Assembly (NCBI GenBank): GCA_050998615.1
Contig: JBPCQA010000056.1
Location: 1-33,184 of the forward strand
Direction of reading: 5' to 3'
From: JBPCQA01 sp050998615
GTDB lineage: Bacteria > Actinomycetota > Actinomycetes > Propionibacteriales > Nocardioidaceae
Length of the DNA: 33,184 nucleotides
The notes beneath the pieces are model-generated. The model was not told the origin of the DNA, did not search any database, and saw nothing but the letters and a program-made list of their open reading frames with translations. Position 1 is the stretch's first letter. The number at the start of each line of letters is the position of its first letter. The translations under genes were made by a program, and so were the position numbers. Shown here piece after piece: positions 17,612-24,672 of this stretch.

Positions 17612-17679
17612 GCAGCCGTTGATCAGACGCAGTATGTGATCAGGCGCAGCCGTTGATCAGGCACAGTATGTGATCAGGC
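17612..17679. repeat. Two tandem copies of a 34-bp repeat overlapping the DUF4193 stop
   Basis: Two adjacent 34-bp copies (17612-17645 and 17646-17679) differ at two positions. Each begins GCAGCCGTTGATCAG and ends AGTATGTGATCAGGC, so TGATCA occurs four times and can pair within or between copies. The second copy contains the stop codon of DUF4193. It lies between convergent genes and could act as a terminator. There are no spacers, so it is not CRISPR. Confidence 0.75.
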
Positions 17680-17970
17680 ACAGTCCTTGCAGATGTACTG
17701 GCCACTTTCTTCCGACGCGAGTTGGCTGCGGTGATGCACCAGGAAGCATCGAGTGCAGGTGAACTCGTCAGCCTGGCGTGGCAGCACCCGAACCGTGAGC
17801 TCCTCATGTGACAGATCCGCTCCCGGCAACTCGAACGACTCGGCCGCCTCTGCCTCGTCCTCGTCCACCTTGCCGGAGTTCTTGTCGTGGCGGCGTGCTT
17901 TCAACTCCTCGATGGAGTCTTCCTTCAGCTCCTCTTCGGTCTTGCGCGGAGCGTCGTAGTCAGTTGCCAT
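17674..17970 (-). CDS. DUF4193 zinc-ribbon protein
   Basis: A 98-residue protein. The N-terminal half is highly charged (KTEEELKEDSIEELKARRHDKN, then an acidic run), and the C-terminus is a zinc ribbon: CTRCFLVHHRSQL then CKDC. This is the DUF4193 family, nearly universal in actinobacteria and next to sepH or DUF3093. Its conservation suggests a basic role such as transcription or ribosome association, but none is known to me. ATG at 17970 behind AGGA. Its stop codon lies in the 34-bp repeat. Confidence 0.92.
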   Translation of the reverse strand: MATDYDAPRKTEEELKEDSIEELKARRHDKNSGKVDEDEAEAAESFELPGADLSHEELTVRVLPRQADEFTCTRCFLVHHRSQLASEESGQYICKDCA

Positions 17971-18418
17971 AGATACCGTCCTGCTCGTAAGTCATCGTGT
18001 TGTCAGTCGCTTGCGCCTGGGCCCCGTGGCCGTGCGGCCCAGTACCCGACGCACGTGCTTTAACGCAGCGACGCCGCGTTTTGTGCCCACCCCGGCGGGT
18101 GATTGTGCCTGATCTCCGCCGAATGCGCCACCCAACCCGCCGACCCCGCCAACTTCTTCCCACCGAGCCGTCAGATTTTTTCAGCGATCCGTCACATTGG
18201 TCCGTCGGCGCCAGAGGTTTCGAGCCATGGCGGGCGGCCGAGACCAGGACCGTGAAGGAGTCCGTTCTCCGGGTCAGGGTTAGCTCGGAGCGGAGCGGGT
18301 ATGAGGCACTCAGCGCCGGCCGGCGGCTCGGCTGCACGGCAGGGCATGCCCATTGAACGGACGGCGATTTGAACGGACGGCGATCAGCCGCTCCACCCAT
18401 CTAGATAGGAGTCTTGAC
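17971..18418. other. 448-bp region with no recognisable gene
   Basis: Open frames exist on both strands (17960-18400 minus, 17997-18356 plus), but neither has the codon pattern of the neighbours, a ribosome site or recognisable homology. A GGTTTCGAGCC at about 18215 resembles a tRNA T-loop but has an extra T and no tRNA fold around it. The only clear structure is the 16-bp tandem repeat at 18353-18384. The region probably holds the promoters of DUF4193 and the 80-aa gene. Confidence 0.5.
18353..18384 (+). repeat. Tandem 16-bp direct repeat upstream of the 80-aa gene
   Basis: TTGAACGGACGGCGAT occurs twice without a gap, ending 34 bases before the ATG at 18419. Each copy starts with a -35-like TTGAAC, but no -10 is found at proper spacing. 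It might be a regulator-binding direct repeat or a slippage product. Confidence 0.6.
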
Positions 18419-18661
18419 ATGGCAACCGGAGAAACCGGCTTCGACGACGTCTCCTTCGACCTGATTTCGGTGCAGTATCACTCGCTCAAGGCCGGGCACG
18501 ACTACGGGCAGTATGTACGCGACGCCGAGAACGCCAACCAGCAAGAGATTGCTGACTTCTTCCGTGAGGTGATGTCCCAGGACTCAGATCGCGGCAAGCG
18601 CTGCCACGAGTTCCTGAAGAAACTGTCTGGCAGCAGCGACTCTGGACCGGCTCTTACCTGA
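18419..18661 (+). CDS. Small helical protein of unknown function, ferritin-like helix pattern
   Basis: An 80-residue soluble protein. ATG at 18419 behind a good AGGAG site; the longer frame to 18353 runs into the direct repeat. Two predicted helices: DLISVQYHSLKAGHDYGQYVRDAENA and EIADFFREVMSQDSDRGKRCHEFLKKL. The pattern Y-x-x-L-K ... Y-x-x-D-A-E ... E-I-x-x-F-F-R-x-x-x-x-x-D ... R-x-x-x-C-H-x-x-L is like half of a ferritin-like four-helix bundle, where two chains would complete the fold. That is a visual impression and not a proven family. It is convergent with the iron-controlled ZIP transporter, sharing one strong terminator. Confidence 0.75.
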   Translation: MATGETGFDDVSFDLISVQYHSLKAGHDYGQYVRDAENANQQEIADFFREVMSQDSDRGKRCHEFLKKLSGSSDSGPALT

Positions 18662-18663
18662 CC

Positions 18664-18716
18664 CCATCGTCACCGCGGCGGCTGTGCGTGTCAGACTCCC
18701 GCCGCGGTGACGATGG
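18664..18716. terminator. Very strong bidirectional terminator (18-bp perfect stem)
   Basis: CCATCGTCACCGCGGCGG and CCGCCGCGGTGACGATGG are perfect 18-bp arms around a 17-base loop. The left arm starts 2 bases after the stop of the 80-aa gene. The right arm lies inside the ZIP gene and encodes its last residues (A-I-V-T-A-A). Both convergent transcripts would form the same hairpin. Confidence 0.8.
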
Positions 18717-19581
18717 CGTCGGTCGCGAAGCCGGCGATCAATCCGAGCAGAAGTCCGTACGCCAACAGGTCGGAGCGCCGCGCCTTGGCGGCAACTCCGA
18801 GCAACTGCGCGATAACGTAGATGATCGATCCGGCCGCCAGGGTGAGGAAGGCCACCGCCACCGGTTCGCTGGTGAAGTTGTGGCCGACAATGGTGCCGAC
18901 GAATGTGGGCCCACCGGCAATGGCCGCCATGGCAAGCAAGAACTCCCAGCTAGGTCGACGAGGCGTGCCTGCCTCGTCGACATCGCCCGCTAAAGGCGCG
19001 ACGATCCCGAAGCCCTCGGTGGCGTTATGCAGACCGAAACCAATGACCAACATGGTGGCCAGCGCGATCTGACCGCCCGCTGCAGACTGACCGATCGCGA
19101 GCCCCTCGGCGAAGTTGTGCAGACCAATGCCTATGGCGATGAGCAATGCGAGCCGTCGAGCGGCAGACCACGCAGCCATCCCCCCACGGGTGGCGGTGAG
19201 CTCACCGGCACCCATGGCGCCGGGTCCGAACTTCACCGTGCCTGCCCCGCCGGCTGGTCGGTGCGCCGCCCGGCCCATCCACCGCTCATAACCGACTAGC
19301 GACAACATGCCGACCGCCAGCCCCGCAACGGCCAGCCCGCCGTACCCGAGCGCGGGCCCGATGCCGCCGTGACCATCGTGAACGCTGGCCAGCGCGGCGT
19401 CTATCGGCTCCCACGCGGCCGACAGCACGTCCCAGACCAGAAACAATAAGATGCCCACGGCGGCGGCGTTGAGCAGCGCCCGCAGTGACGCAGCGGGTCG
19501 GCGGAGCCGGCCGATGGGTAAACCCAGCACAATGGTGGCGCCCGCGATGAGGCCCAGCAGCAGCGTCTTGGTCAGGTCCAT
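18691..19581 (-). CDS. ZIP family metal transporter (GufA/ZupT-like)
   Basis: A 296-residue inner-membrane protein with about eight transmembrane segments. The ZIP metal-site motifs are visible: GIGLHNFAEGLAIG in the fourth segment and GFGLHNATEGFGIV in the fifth. A loop with HDGHGG (about 68-73) resembles the histidine loop of ZIPs. ZIPs bring divalent metals (Zn, Fe, Mn) into the cytosol. The ATG at 19581, behind GAAGGAT, is preferred because the first membrane segment starts right after it; an upstream ATG at 19644 would add 21 polar residues and lies close to the iron box, so it remains possible. The DtxR-type site upstream points to iron- or manganese-dependent repression. Confidence 0.9.
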   Translation of the reverse strand: MDLTKTLLLGLIAGATIVLGLPIGRLRRPAASLRALLNAAAVGILLFLVWDVLSAAWEPIDAALASVHDGHGGIGPALGYGGLAVAGLAVGMLSLVGYERWMGRAAHRPAGGAGTVKFGPGAMGAGELTATRGGMAAWSAARRLALLIAIGIGLHNFAEGLAIGQSAAGGQIALATMLVIGFGLHNATEGFGIVAPLAGDVDEAGTPRRPSWEFLLAMAAIAGGPTFVGTIVGHNFTSEPVAVAFLTLAAGSIIYVIAQLLGVAAKARRSDLLAYGLLLGLIAGFATDAIVTAAGV

Positions 19582-19650
19582 TACGATCGATCCTTCGTCA
19601 CTGGGTGGTCCGCTGAGAGCCTGCGTCGACTCTTCGGCGACCATAGCAGA

Positions 19651-19669
19651 TAAGGTTAGGCAAGCCTAA
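19651..19669. promoter_or_regulatory. DtxR/IdeR iron box upstream of the ZIP gene
   Basis: TAAGGTTAGGCAAGCCTAA matches the DtxR/IdeR consensus TTAGGTTAGGCTAACCTAA at 16 of 19 positions, with the TTAGGC-NN-GCCTAA core perfectly symmetric. On the minus strand it covers TTGCCT and TAACCT promoter-like hexamers, 7 bases from the upstream ATG and 70 bases from the preferred ZIP start. Iron-bound DtxR/IdeR would repress the transporter. Confidence 0.8.
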
Positions 19670-19720
19670 GGGTCAGTTCACCTTCCCCAACCCTTCACCC
19701 GTACGACGAATCGCAGTCGC

Positions 19721-19762
19721 GGTGGTTTCGAGGCACTCGCTGCGCTCGCTGCTCAACCACCG
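19721..19762. repeat. REP-like palindrome, copy 1
   Basis: GGTGGTTTCGAG at one end and CTCAACCACCG at the other form the stem, with CACTCGCTGCGCTCGCTG between. The same sequence in opposite orientation is at 25557-25596. It lies in the divergent gap between the ZIP and DUF4037 genes. Palindromes of this type are common and dispersed in Nocardioides/Microlunatus-like genomes (from memory). Confidence 0.75.
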
Positions 19763-19813
19763 TGGCTAGCGCTCGCTCCGCACGCCGCCTCGGTCCCACC
19801 GACCCGCGAAACG

Positions 19814-19819
19814 TAGCGT
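19814..19819 (+). promoter_or_regulatory. -10 element of the leaderless DUF4037 gene
   Basis: TAGCGT ends 6 bases before the ATG at 19826 and no Shine-Dalgarno is present, consistent with a leaderless transcript. Confidence 0.5.
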
Positions 19820-19825
19820 GACCGG

Positions 19826-20842
19826 ATGCCCGTATCTGTTCCCGCGATTCGGCTGTGCCGTGACTTCTACGCGAGCTGCCTGCGCCCGGTCATCCCCGTG
19901 ACCCATGCCGCCGGCCTGCTGGGCGGCGGTTCCGACGTACTCGGTTATGACACCGAACGCTCGACGGACCATGACTGGGGACCACGCGCCACGGTGTTCG
20001 TTGCGGCGGCTGACGTTGACGATGTCAAACGTCGCATCACCGGCTCCCTCCCCGACACGTTCGGTGGCTGGCCGGTTCGGATGGGGCGGGACCGCCGCCC
20101 GCTGACCCACCACGTCGAAGTGACGACCCTCCCACGGTGGACGACTCAACACCTGGGAGTCGATCCGCAACAGGAGTTGACCGCTATCGACTGGTTGCTC
20201 ATTCCTCAGCAGCGACTTCTCGGCGTGACCCAAGGGGCGGTGTTTGCCGATCCGGTGGGCTCGCTTGCTGCGGTACGCGATCGGTTGCGCTGGTATCCCG
20301 ACGACGTGTGGTGGTGGATGCTCGCCTGCCAATGGCGTCGCCTGGCTCAAGAAGAAGCGTTCGTTCAGCGCACCGATGAGGTTGGGGACGCGGTCGGGCC
20401 CCGCGTTGTCACGGCGCGGCTCGTCCGAGACGCGATGCGGCTGGCTCTACTCATGCAGCACCGGTGCGCGCCGTACATCAAGTGGCTGGGCACCGCCTTT
20501 TCTCATCAGCCAGACGTCGACGGCCTTGGCCAGCGGCTGGCCGAGGCGCTCGATGGCACCGATCTGGTACGCCGAGAGGCCGCGCTATGTGACGCCTTCT
20601 CTGCCCTGGCACGCCGGTTCAAGGACCTCGGCGGCGGCGACGATCTCGACCCGGCGCCGCGCCGGTTTCACGATCGACCAGCACTCGTACTGGACGCCGA
20701 CCGCTTCGCCCGCTCCAGTCTCCGCCACGTCAGCGACGAGACTCTGCGACGAATGCCTCTGGTTGGTTCGGTCGACCAACTCGCCGATACCACGGACCTG
20801 CTTAATGATCCTCAGTCGTGTCGCGAACTTGGCGGTTTCTAA
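19826..20842 (+). CDS. DUF4037 domain protein (nucleotidyltransferase-like)
   Basis: A 338-residue soluble protein. The motif LGGGSDVLGYDTERSTDHDWGPR (about 32-54) is a nucleotidyltransferase-type G-[GS]-S signature with nearby acidic residues, typical of DUF4037 proteins; the C-terminal half (about 200-330) is helical and resembles the substrate-binding part of such folds. An aminoglycoside-nucleotidyltransferase-like activity is conceivable, but the substrate is unknown. Probably leaderless. It starts 64 bases after the REP-like element and is followed 47 bases later by the AhpD-like gene, which has its own promoter. Confidence 0.85.
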   Translation: MPVSVPAIRLCRDFYASCLRPVIPVTHAAGLLGGGSDVLGYDTERSTDHDWGPRATVFVAAADVDDVKRRITGSLPDTFGGWPVRMGRDRRPLTHHVEVTTLPRWTTQHLGVDPQQELTAIDWLLIPQQRLLGVTQGAVFADPVGSLAAVRDRLRWYPDDVWWWMLACQWRRLAQEEAFVQRTDEVGDAVGPRVVTARLVRDAMRLALLMQHRCAPYIKWLGTAFSHQPDVDGLGQRLAEALDGTDLVRREAALCDAFSALARRFKDLGGGDDLDPAPRRFHDRPALVLDADRFARSSLRHVSDETLRRMPLVGSVDQLADTTDLLNDPQSCRELGGF

Positions 20843-20876
20843 CGAAGCCTCGCGTCCTGCCAGCCTCGCGGCACCG

Positions 20877-20882
20877 TAGAGT
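20877..20882 (+). promoter_or_regulatory. -10 element of the leaderless AhpD-like gene
   Basis: TAGAGT ends 7 bases before the ATG at 20890, with no Shine-Dalgarno. It supports this ATG over the longer open frame starting at 20818. Confidence 0.5.
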
Positions 20883-20889
20883 CGCTGCC

Positions 20890-21351
20890 ATGAACGAACC
20901 GCCGCGCCCGCAGCTGGCCACTCTCTTCCCGGAGGCCTACGGGCACCTGATCGCCTTACATCGCACGATCCAACAAGGTGCAACCGACGCGGGGCTGGAT
21001 CAAAAGCTCATCGAGCTCGTCAAGATCCGCGCCTCCCAGATCAACGGCTGCGCCTTTTGCACCGACATGCACTGTACCGACGCGCGCAGGCACGGGGAGA
21101 GCGAACGCCGCATCTTCTGCCTGCCCGTGTGGCGCGAAACCACGATGTTCTCCGCCGCCGAGCGCGCCGCCCTGGAGCTCACCGAGGCGATGACACTGCT
21201 GCCCGAGACCCAGGACGTTTCCGACGAGGTATACGAGCAGGCGCGGGCTGCCTTCGACGAGCGCCAGTACGCCGTGGTGGCGTGGGCGATCACGGCGATC
21301 AACGCGTTCAACCGCCTCGGTGTCACCGGTCGCAAACCGCTCCCCGAGTAG
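20890..21351 (+). CDS. Carboxymuconolactone decarboxylase / AhpD-like protein
   Basis: A 153-residue helical protein of the AhpD-like fold. The active-site motif CAFCTDMH (CxxCxxxH) follows the usual lead-in LIELVKIRASQINGCAFC at about 41-58. Such proteins act as peroxidase-type reductants or in small-molecule catabolism; the CxxC pair favours an alkylhydroperoxidase-like thiol role. Motifs are complete. The C-terminal YAVVAWAITAINAFNRLGV is typical. It is convergent with the inositol-monophosphatase-like gene with only 19 bases between stops. Confidence 0.92.
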   Translation: MNEPPRPQLATLFPEAYGHLIALHRTIQQGATDAGLDQKLIELVKIRASQINGCAFCTDMHCTDARRHGESERRIFCLPVWRETTMFSAAERAALELTEAMTLLPETQDVSDEVYEQARAAFDERQYAVVAWAITAINAFNRLGVTGRKPLPE

Positions 21352-21370
21352 GCGCTGCAATCCGGGCACG

Positions 21371-22198
21371 TCAGGGTGACATGGCCGCGGGCCAATCGGT
21401 GAGTGGCCAGTCGACGTACCCGCTGGCCACCAACTGCCCGTGCAGCGCGTCGAACAGCGAGTCCGGAGCGGCGATCACGAGTAGCTCACCAGCCGGGGCG
21501 CCATGCAGACCCTCGACCCTGGCGCCGGCCTCGGCGGCGATCAGGCCGGCGGCCGCAAGGTCCCACGGCTTGAGGCCCCGTTCGACGTGCGCGTCCAACC
21601 GGCCACACGCCACGAAGCAGAGATCCAACGTCGCCGCCCCGAACCGGCGGATGTCCCGCACCTGCGACACAAGTCTGGAGATCTCCGCGGCCTGATGTGT
21701 GCGCACGTCAGCCCGATAGCCGTACCCGGTGCCCACCAGGGCTTGGGCGACGTCGTCGCGCTTGGAGCACCTGATCGCAGCTCCGTTGAGCCAGGCGCCT
21801 TCGCCGCGAAGGGCCGTGAACGTTTCCACCGACATCGGATTGTGTACGACGCCGGCCACCGCAGCGCCGTCCACCTCGACCGCCAACGAAACAGCGAACT
21901 GGGCAATCTCATACAAGTAGTTGACGGTGCCGTCGATGGGATCGACCACCCATCTGACGCCGCTCGACCCGGTAACCTCGCCGGTTTCCTCGCCAAGGAA
22001 GCCATCGCCGGGCCGGTCGGTCAGGATGCGGTTCCGGTTCAGCTGCTCAGCCGCCACATCGACGGCCGTCACCACATCGGTCGGACTGGACTTGGTGTCC
22101 GAGACTTCCACCTCCCCACGCCGACCGGCTGCCACCAGCGATCCAGCCTCGCTGACCACGGATTCGGCAAGGCCGAGCAGCTCGGGCGGCGTGATCAT
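21371..22198 (-). CDS. Inositol monophosphatase family protein
   Basis: A 275-residue Mg-dependent, lithium-sensitive type phosphatase. Motifs: GEETGE (metal ligands), WVVDPIDGTVNYLYEI (DPxDGTxNY) and the C-terminal WDLAAAGLIAAEAGARVEG. In actinobacteria such enzymes dephosphorylate inositol-1-phosphate, fructose-1,6-bisphosphate or histidinol phosphate; which applies is open. A homologue (SuhB) sits in the same region in M. tuberculosis, from memory. Start ATG at 22198 overlaps the ferrochelatase stop (ATGA), so the two are translationally coupled; the frame upstream to 22318 lies inside hemH and is not used. Confidence 0.92.
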   Translation of the reverse strand: MITPPELLGLAESVVSEAGSLVAAGRRGEVEVSDTKSSPTDVVTAVDVAAEQLNRNRILTDRPGDGFLGEETGEVTGSSGVRWVVDPIDGTVNYLYEIAQFAVSLAVEVDGAAVAGVVHNPMSVETFTALRGEGAWLNGAAIRCSKRDDVAQALVGTGYGYRADVRTHQAAEISRLVSQVRDIRRFGAATLDLCFVACGRLDAHVERGLKPWDLAAAGLIAAEAGARVEGLHGAPAGELLVIAAPDSLFDALHGQLVASGYVDWPLTDWPAAMSP

Positions 22199-23286
22199 GC
22201 CGGCGCCTCGCACAAAGCAGCCCGAAAGGCTCGTGGGTTGGGGCAGCAACCTGCCGGGCAGAGATCCCAAGACGGTGCCAGCCCGCCCAGTGCGCGTCGT
22301 CGCACGGAATGTCCGCACTCGACCACTGCCCGTTCGGTGACGAGATCGCGCACCATGGACACGAACGCGGGATGCACGCCGGGCGTCGCGGCCCGGCGGA
22401 ACTCCACCCCGAGTCGGCCAGCGGTCGCGGCGGCTTCGACGTCGAGGTCATAGCGGACCTCCATATGGTCGGAGACGAAGCCGATCGGCACCGTGACAAC
22501 AGCGTCGACTCCGCCGGCCAATGCCTTGAGATGCTCGTTGATATCGGGCTCCAGCCACGGGATCCCAGGGGCACCTGACCGGCTGCAATAGGCGAGATCC
22601 CAGCCGAAACCGACACCGGTGCGGTCGCGCACCCCGGCTGCCACCAACGCGGCCACAGCTTCGTGCTGAGCGACGTAGGCTCCGCCAGCTGGACCCGAGG
22701 CCTGCGCCATCGTTGCCGGGATCGAATGGGTCACGAAGACGAGTCGGGCCCCGTCGCACTGCGGCTTGGACAGCGTCTGAATCGCGGCGCAGGTCGAGTC
22801 GACAAAGCTCGTCACGAACCCCGGGTGGTTGAAGTAGTGCCGCAGCCGGTCGATGCGGGGCGGCCGATCGAAGTCCACCACGGCGTCGTACAGGTTCTCT
22901 CGATATTGCCGGCAGCCCGCGTACGACGAGTAGGCGCTCGTCACGAAGGCCGCCGCCCGCCTCACACCGTCCGCGCGCATCTTGGCCACGGTGTCGGCCA
23001 GGTAGGGATGCCAATTGCGGTTCCCCCAGTAGACCGGCAACTCGATGCCGTGAGAGATCAGGTCCGCCTGCACCGCGCCGATCAGCGCGCGGCACTGGTC
23101 GTTGATCGGGCTGCGACCTCCGAACGCGAAATAATGCGTGCCCACTTGCTCGAGTCGCTCGCTCGGTATCCCTCGCCCTCGCGTGACGTTCCCCAAGAAC
23201 GGGACGACGTCGGCCGGCCGCTCCGGGCCGCCGAACGAGACCAAGAGCAAGGCGTCGTACGGCGCGACGGAGGTAGCAGGAGGCAT
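22195..23286 (-). CDS. hemH: Ferrochelatase (actinobacterial coproporphyrin ferrochelatase type)
   Basis: Inserts Fe2+ into the porphyrin ring near the end of heme synthesis; in actinobacteria the substrate is coproporphyrin III (CpfC). The 363-residue protein has DALLLVSFGGPERPADVVPFL at the N-terminus, the VTSAYSSYAGCRQY stretch, the catalytic-histidine segment LVFVTHSIPATMA, GWDLAYCSRSG and PIGFVSDHMEVRYDLD. The C-terminal LCPAGCCPNP with an upstream cysteine is the [2Fe-2S] ligand pattern of actinobacterial enzymes. ATG at 23286 with CAGGA upstream. It is divergent from sepH and coupled to the phosphatase gene. No iron box is seen near its start. Confidence 0.95.
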   Translation of the reverse strand: MPPATSVAPYDALLLVSFGGPERPADVVPFLGNVTRGRGIPSERLEQVGTHYFAFGGRSPINDQCRALIGAVQADLISHGIELPVYWGNRNWHPYLADTVAKMRADGVRRAAAFVTSAYSSYAGCRQYRENLYDAVVDFDRPPRIDRLRHYFNHPGFVTSFVDSTCAAIQTLSKPQCDGARLVFVTHSIPATMAQASGPAGGAYVAQHEAVAALVAAGVRDRTGVGFGWDLAYCSRSGAPGIPWLEPDINEHLKALAGGVDAVVTVPIGFVSDHMEVRYDLDVEAAATAGRLGVEFRRAATPGVHPAFVSMVRDLVTERAVVECGHSVRRRALGGLAPSWDLCPAGCCPNPRAFRAALCEAPA

Positions 23287-23439
23287 GCCGAGAATCCTGC
23301 CATCTCCCCCACTTCAGCTCGCGCCCGGATTGGAGGACTGACCAGGGCAGATGCCGGGTCCGCGCGCGGTAATGGCCGCAACACAGGAAGGGCCATCTCG
23401 GATAGTCTGACGCAGCAGCACAAACCCACGGGAGGACAG

Positions 23440-24636
23440 ATGCGCAGGCTCAGGCTCGTCGGGCTGAGCGAAGATGGCCAACAGGTGGTCTTCGTCGACG
23501 ACACGGGCGCTGAGTTTGCCGCTACCGCAGACGACAGGCTCCGGGTGGCGCTTCACGGCGACCGCTCACGGCTCGGGCAGTTGGAGATCGAGATGGACAG
23601 CGCGTTGCGCCCACGAGACATTCAGGCCCGCATCCGGTCAGGCGAGTCGCCAGAGACAGTGGCGACGGTGGCTCAGGTGCCGGTCGAGAAGGTCATGCCG
23701 TATTGCATCCCGGTGCTTGCCGAGCGCCACCACATCGCCCAGCTCGCGCGCCGTAGCCATGTGCGGCGCAAGAACGCCGAAGGACCCGCACGCACCCTGT
23801 CCGAAGTGGTCACCGAGCGGTTAAGAGGCCGTGGTGTCGATCTGTCCACCGCGGAGTGGGACTCCTGGCGCCGCGCCGACGGTCGGTGGACCGTCGAGAC
23901 GACGTACCTGTCGGGAGAACGCCTACGCACCGGGCGCTTTGTCTTCGACGCCATCGGGCGCTATTCGGTGGCCGACGACGACGAGGCCAAGTGGCTGACC
24001 GGGGAGCGTCAGCCGACCAGCAAGGGTCCGCAGCCGCGCGAGTCCGGCATGGCCGGGGACCGCCGGCTTGCCGCGGTGCCCGCAGGCGATGACCTGTTGA
24101 GCCAGTCGGGCCAGGGTGTGACCGACGAACCCAACGACGCCGAGGCTAGCGATGACCTCACCGCGGTCGTCCGGGCGGTCAGTGAGCCGCTCCCGACAAC
24201 GCCACGATCCACCGAGCCCACGGCCGACTCGCCGGCTCGCTCACAACGCAGCCCCGATGACGGCATCGGCAACGCCGGTGGCGGCGAAGCGACGTCGCTG
24301 CAGTCCCCACCCGATCCCGAGGCCCCCGCCGCCATCGTCTCACCGCCCCTCGGCGACGAACCGCCGCCAGCCGAGGTAAACCGCGACGCCGAAGCGAAGT
24401 CGGTCGCGGAGCCCGACTCAATCTCGCCAGTACGGCGACAACCGCGCAAGCGAGCCGCAGACGTCCGCGCGGGTGAGGCAGCCCCCGACGACTCTTCGGT
24501 GCGTCGCCGCAGGCAGCGAAGGCCCAGCGTGCCGAGCTGGGACGAGATCATGTTCAGTGGCAGCACCGGCGGTAGCAGTGGCAGCCCCGAAAGCGGCGGC
24601 AGCGGCGACGACGAGGTAACCGATCTGGAGGACTGA
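23440..24636 (+). CDS. sepH: Septation protein SepH (DUF3071)
   Basis: A 398-residue cytosolic protein that in Streptomyces binds FtsZ and promotes Z-ring assembly. The N-terminal DUF3071 domain (about 1-190) opens with RRLRLVGLSEDGQQVVFVDDTG and contains the helix-turn-helix-like stretch PRDIQARIRSGESPETVATVAQVPVEKVMPYC. The remainder (about 195-398) is a long Pro/Ser/Asp-rich disordered linker ending with a basic patch RRRRQRRPSVPSWDEIMFSG, a known SepH feature. ATG at 23440, preceded by GGAGGA 4-5 bases away; the frame is open back to 22663 but that overlaps hemH. A hairpin follows the stop. Confidence 0.95.
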   Translation: MRRLRLVGLSEDGQQVVFVDDTGAEFAATADDRLRVALHGDRSRLGQLEIEMDSALRPRDIQARIRSGESPETVATVAQVPVEKVMPYCIPVLAERHHIAQLARRSHVRRKNAEGPARTLSEVVTERLRGRGVDLSTAEWDSWRRADGRWTVETTYLSGERLRTGRFVFDAIGRYSVADDDEAKWLTGERQPTSKGPQPRESGMAGDRRLAAVPAGDDLLSQSGQGVTDEPNDAEASDDLTAVVRAVSEPLPTTPRSTEPTADSPARSQRSPDDGIGNAGGGEATSLQSPPDPEAPAAIVSPPLGDEPPPAEVNRDAEAKSVAEPDSISPVRRQPRKRAADVRAGEAAPDDSSVRRRRQRRPSVPSWDEIMFSGSTGGSSGSPESGGSGDDEVTDLED

Positions 24637-24639
24637 CGA

Positions 24640-24657
24640 GCCCCGAGATTGCGGGGC
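24640..24657. terminator. Terminator after sepH
   Basis: GCCCCG and CGGGGC form a perfect 6-bp GC stem with a 6-base loop, 3 bases after the sepH stop and 15 bases before the stop of the convergent sulfurtransferase gene. It could serve both. Confidence 0.65.
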
Positions 24658-24672
24658 CAACCCGCCGACTGG

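Noticed and set aside
17612..17679. CRISPR array
   Set aside because: The repeats are directly adjacent with no spacers and only two copies.
18205..18240. Possible tRNA T-loop (GGTTTCGAGCC)
   Set aside because: The loop has an extra T and no acceptor, D or anticodon stem can be drawn around it.
17960..18400. 146-aa minus-strand open frame between DUF4193 and the 80-aa gene
   Set aside because: Arg/Gly-rich composition, no ribosome site, codon use unlike the neighbours; overlaps the start of DUF4193.
22663..23439. 259-residue extension of SepH
   Set aside because: It lies antisense to hemH; a strong GGAGGA site and family homology fix the start at 23440.
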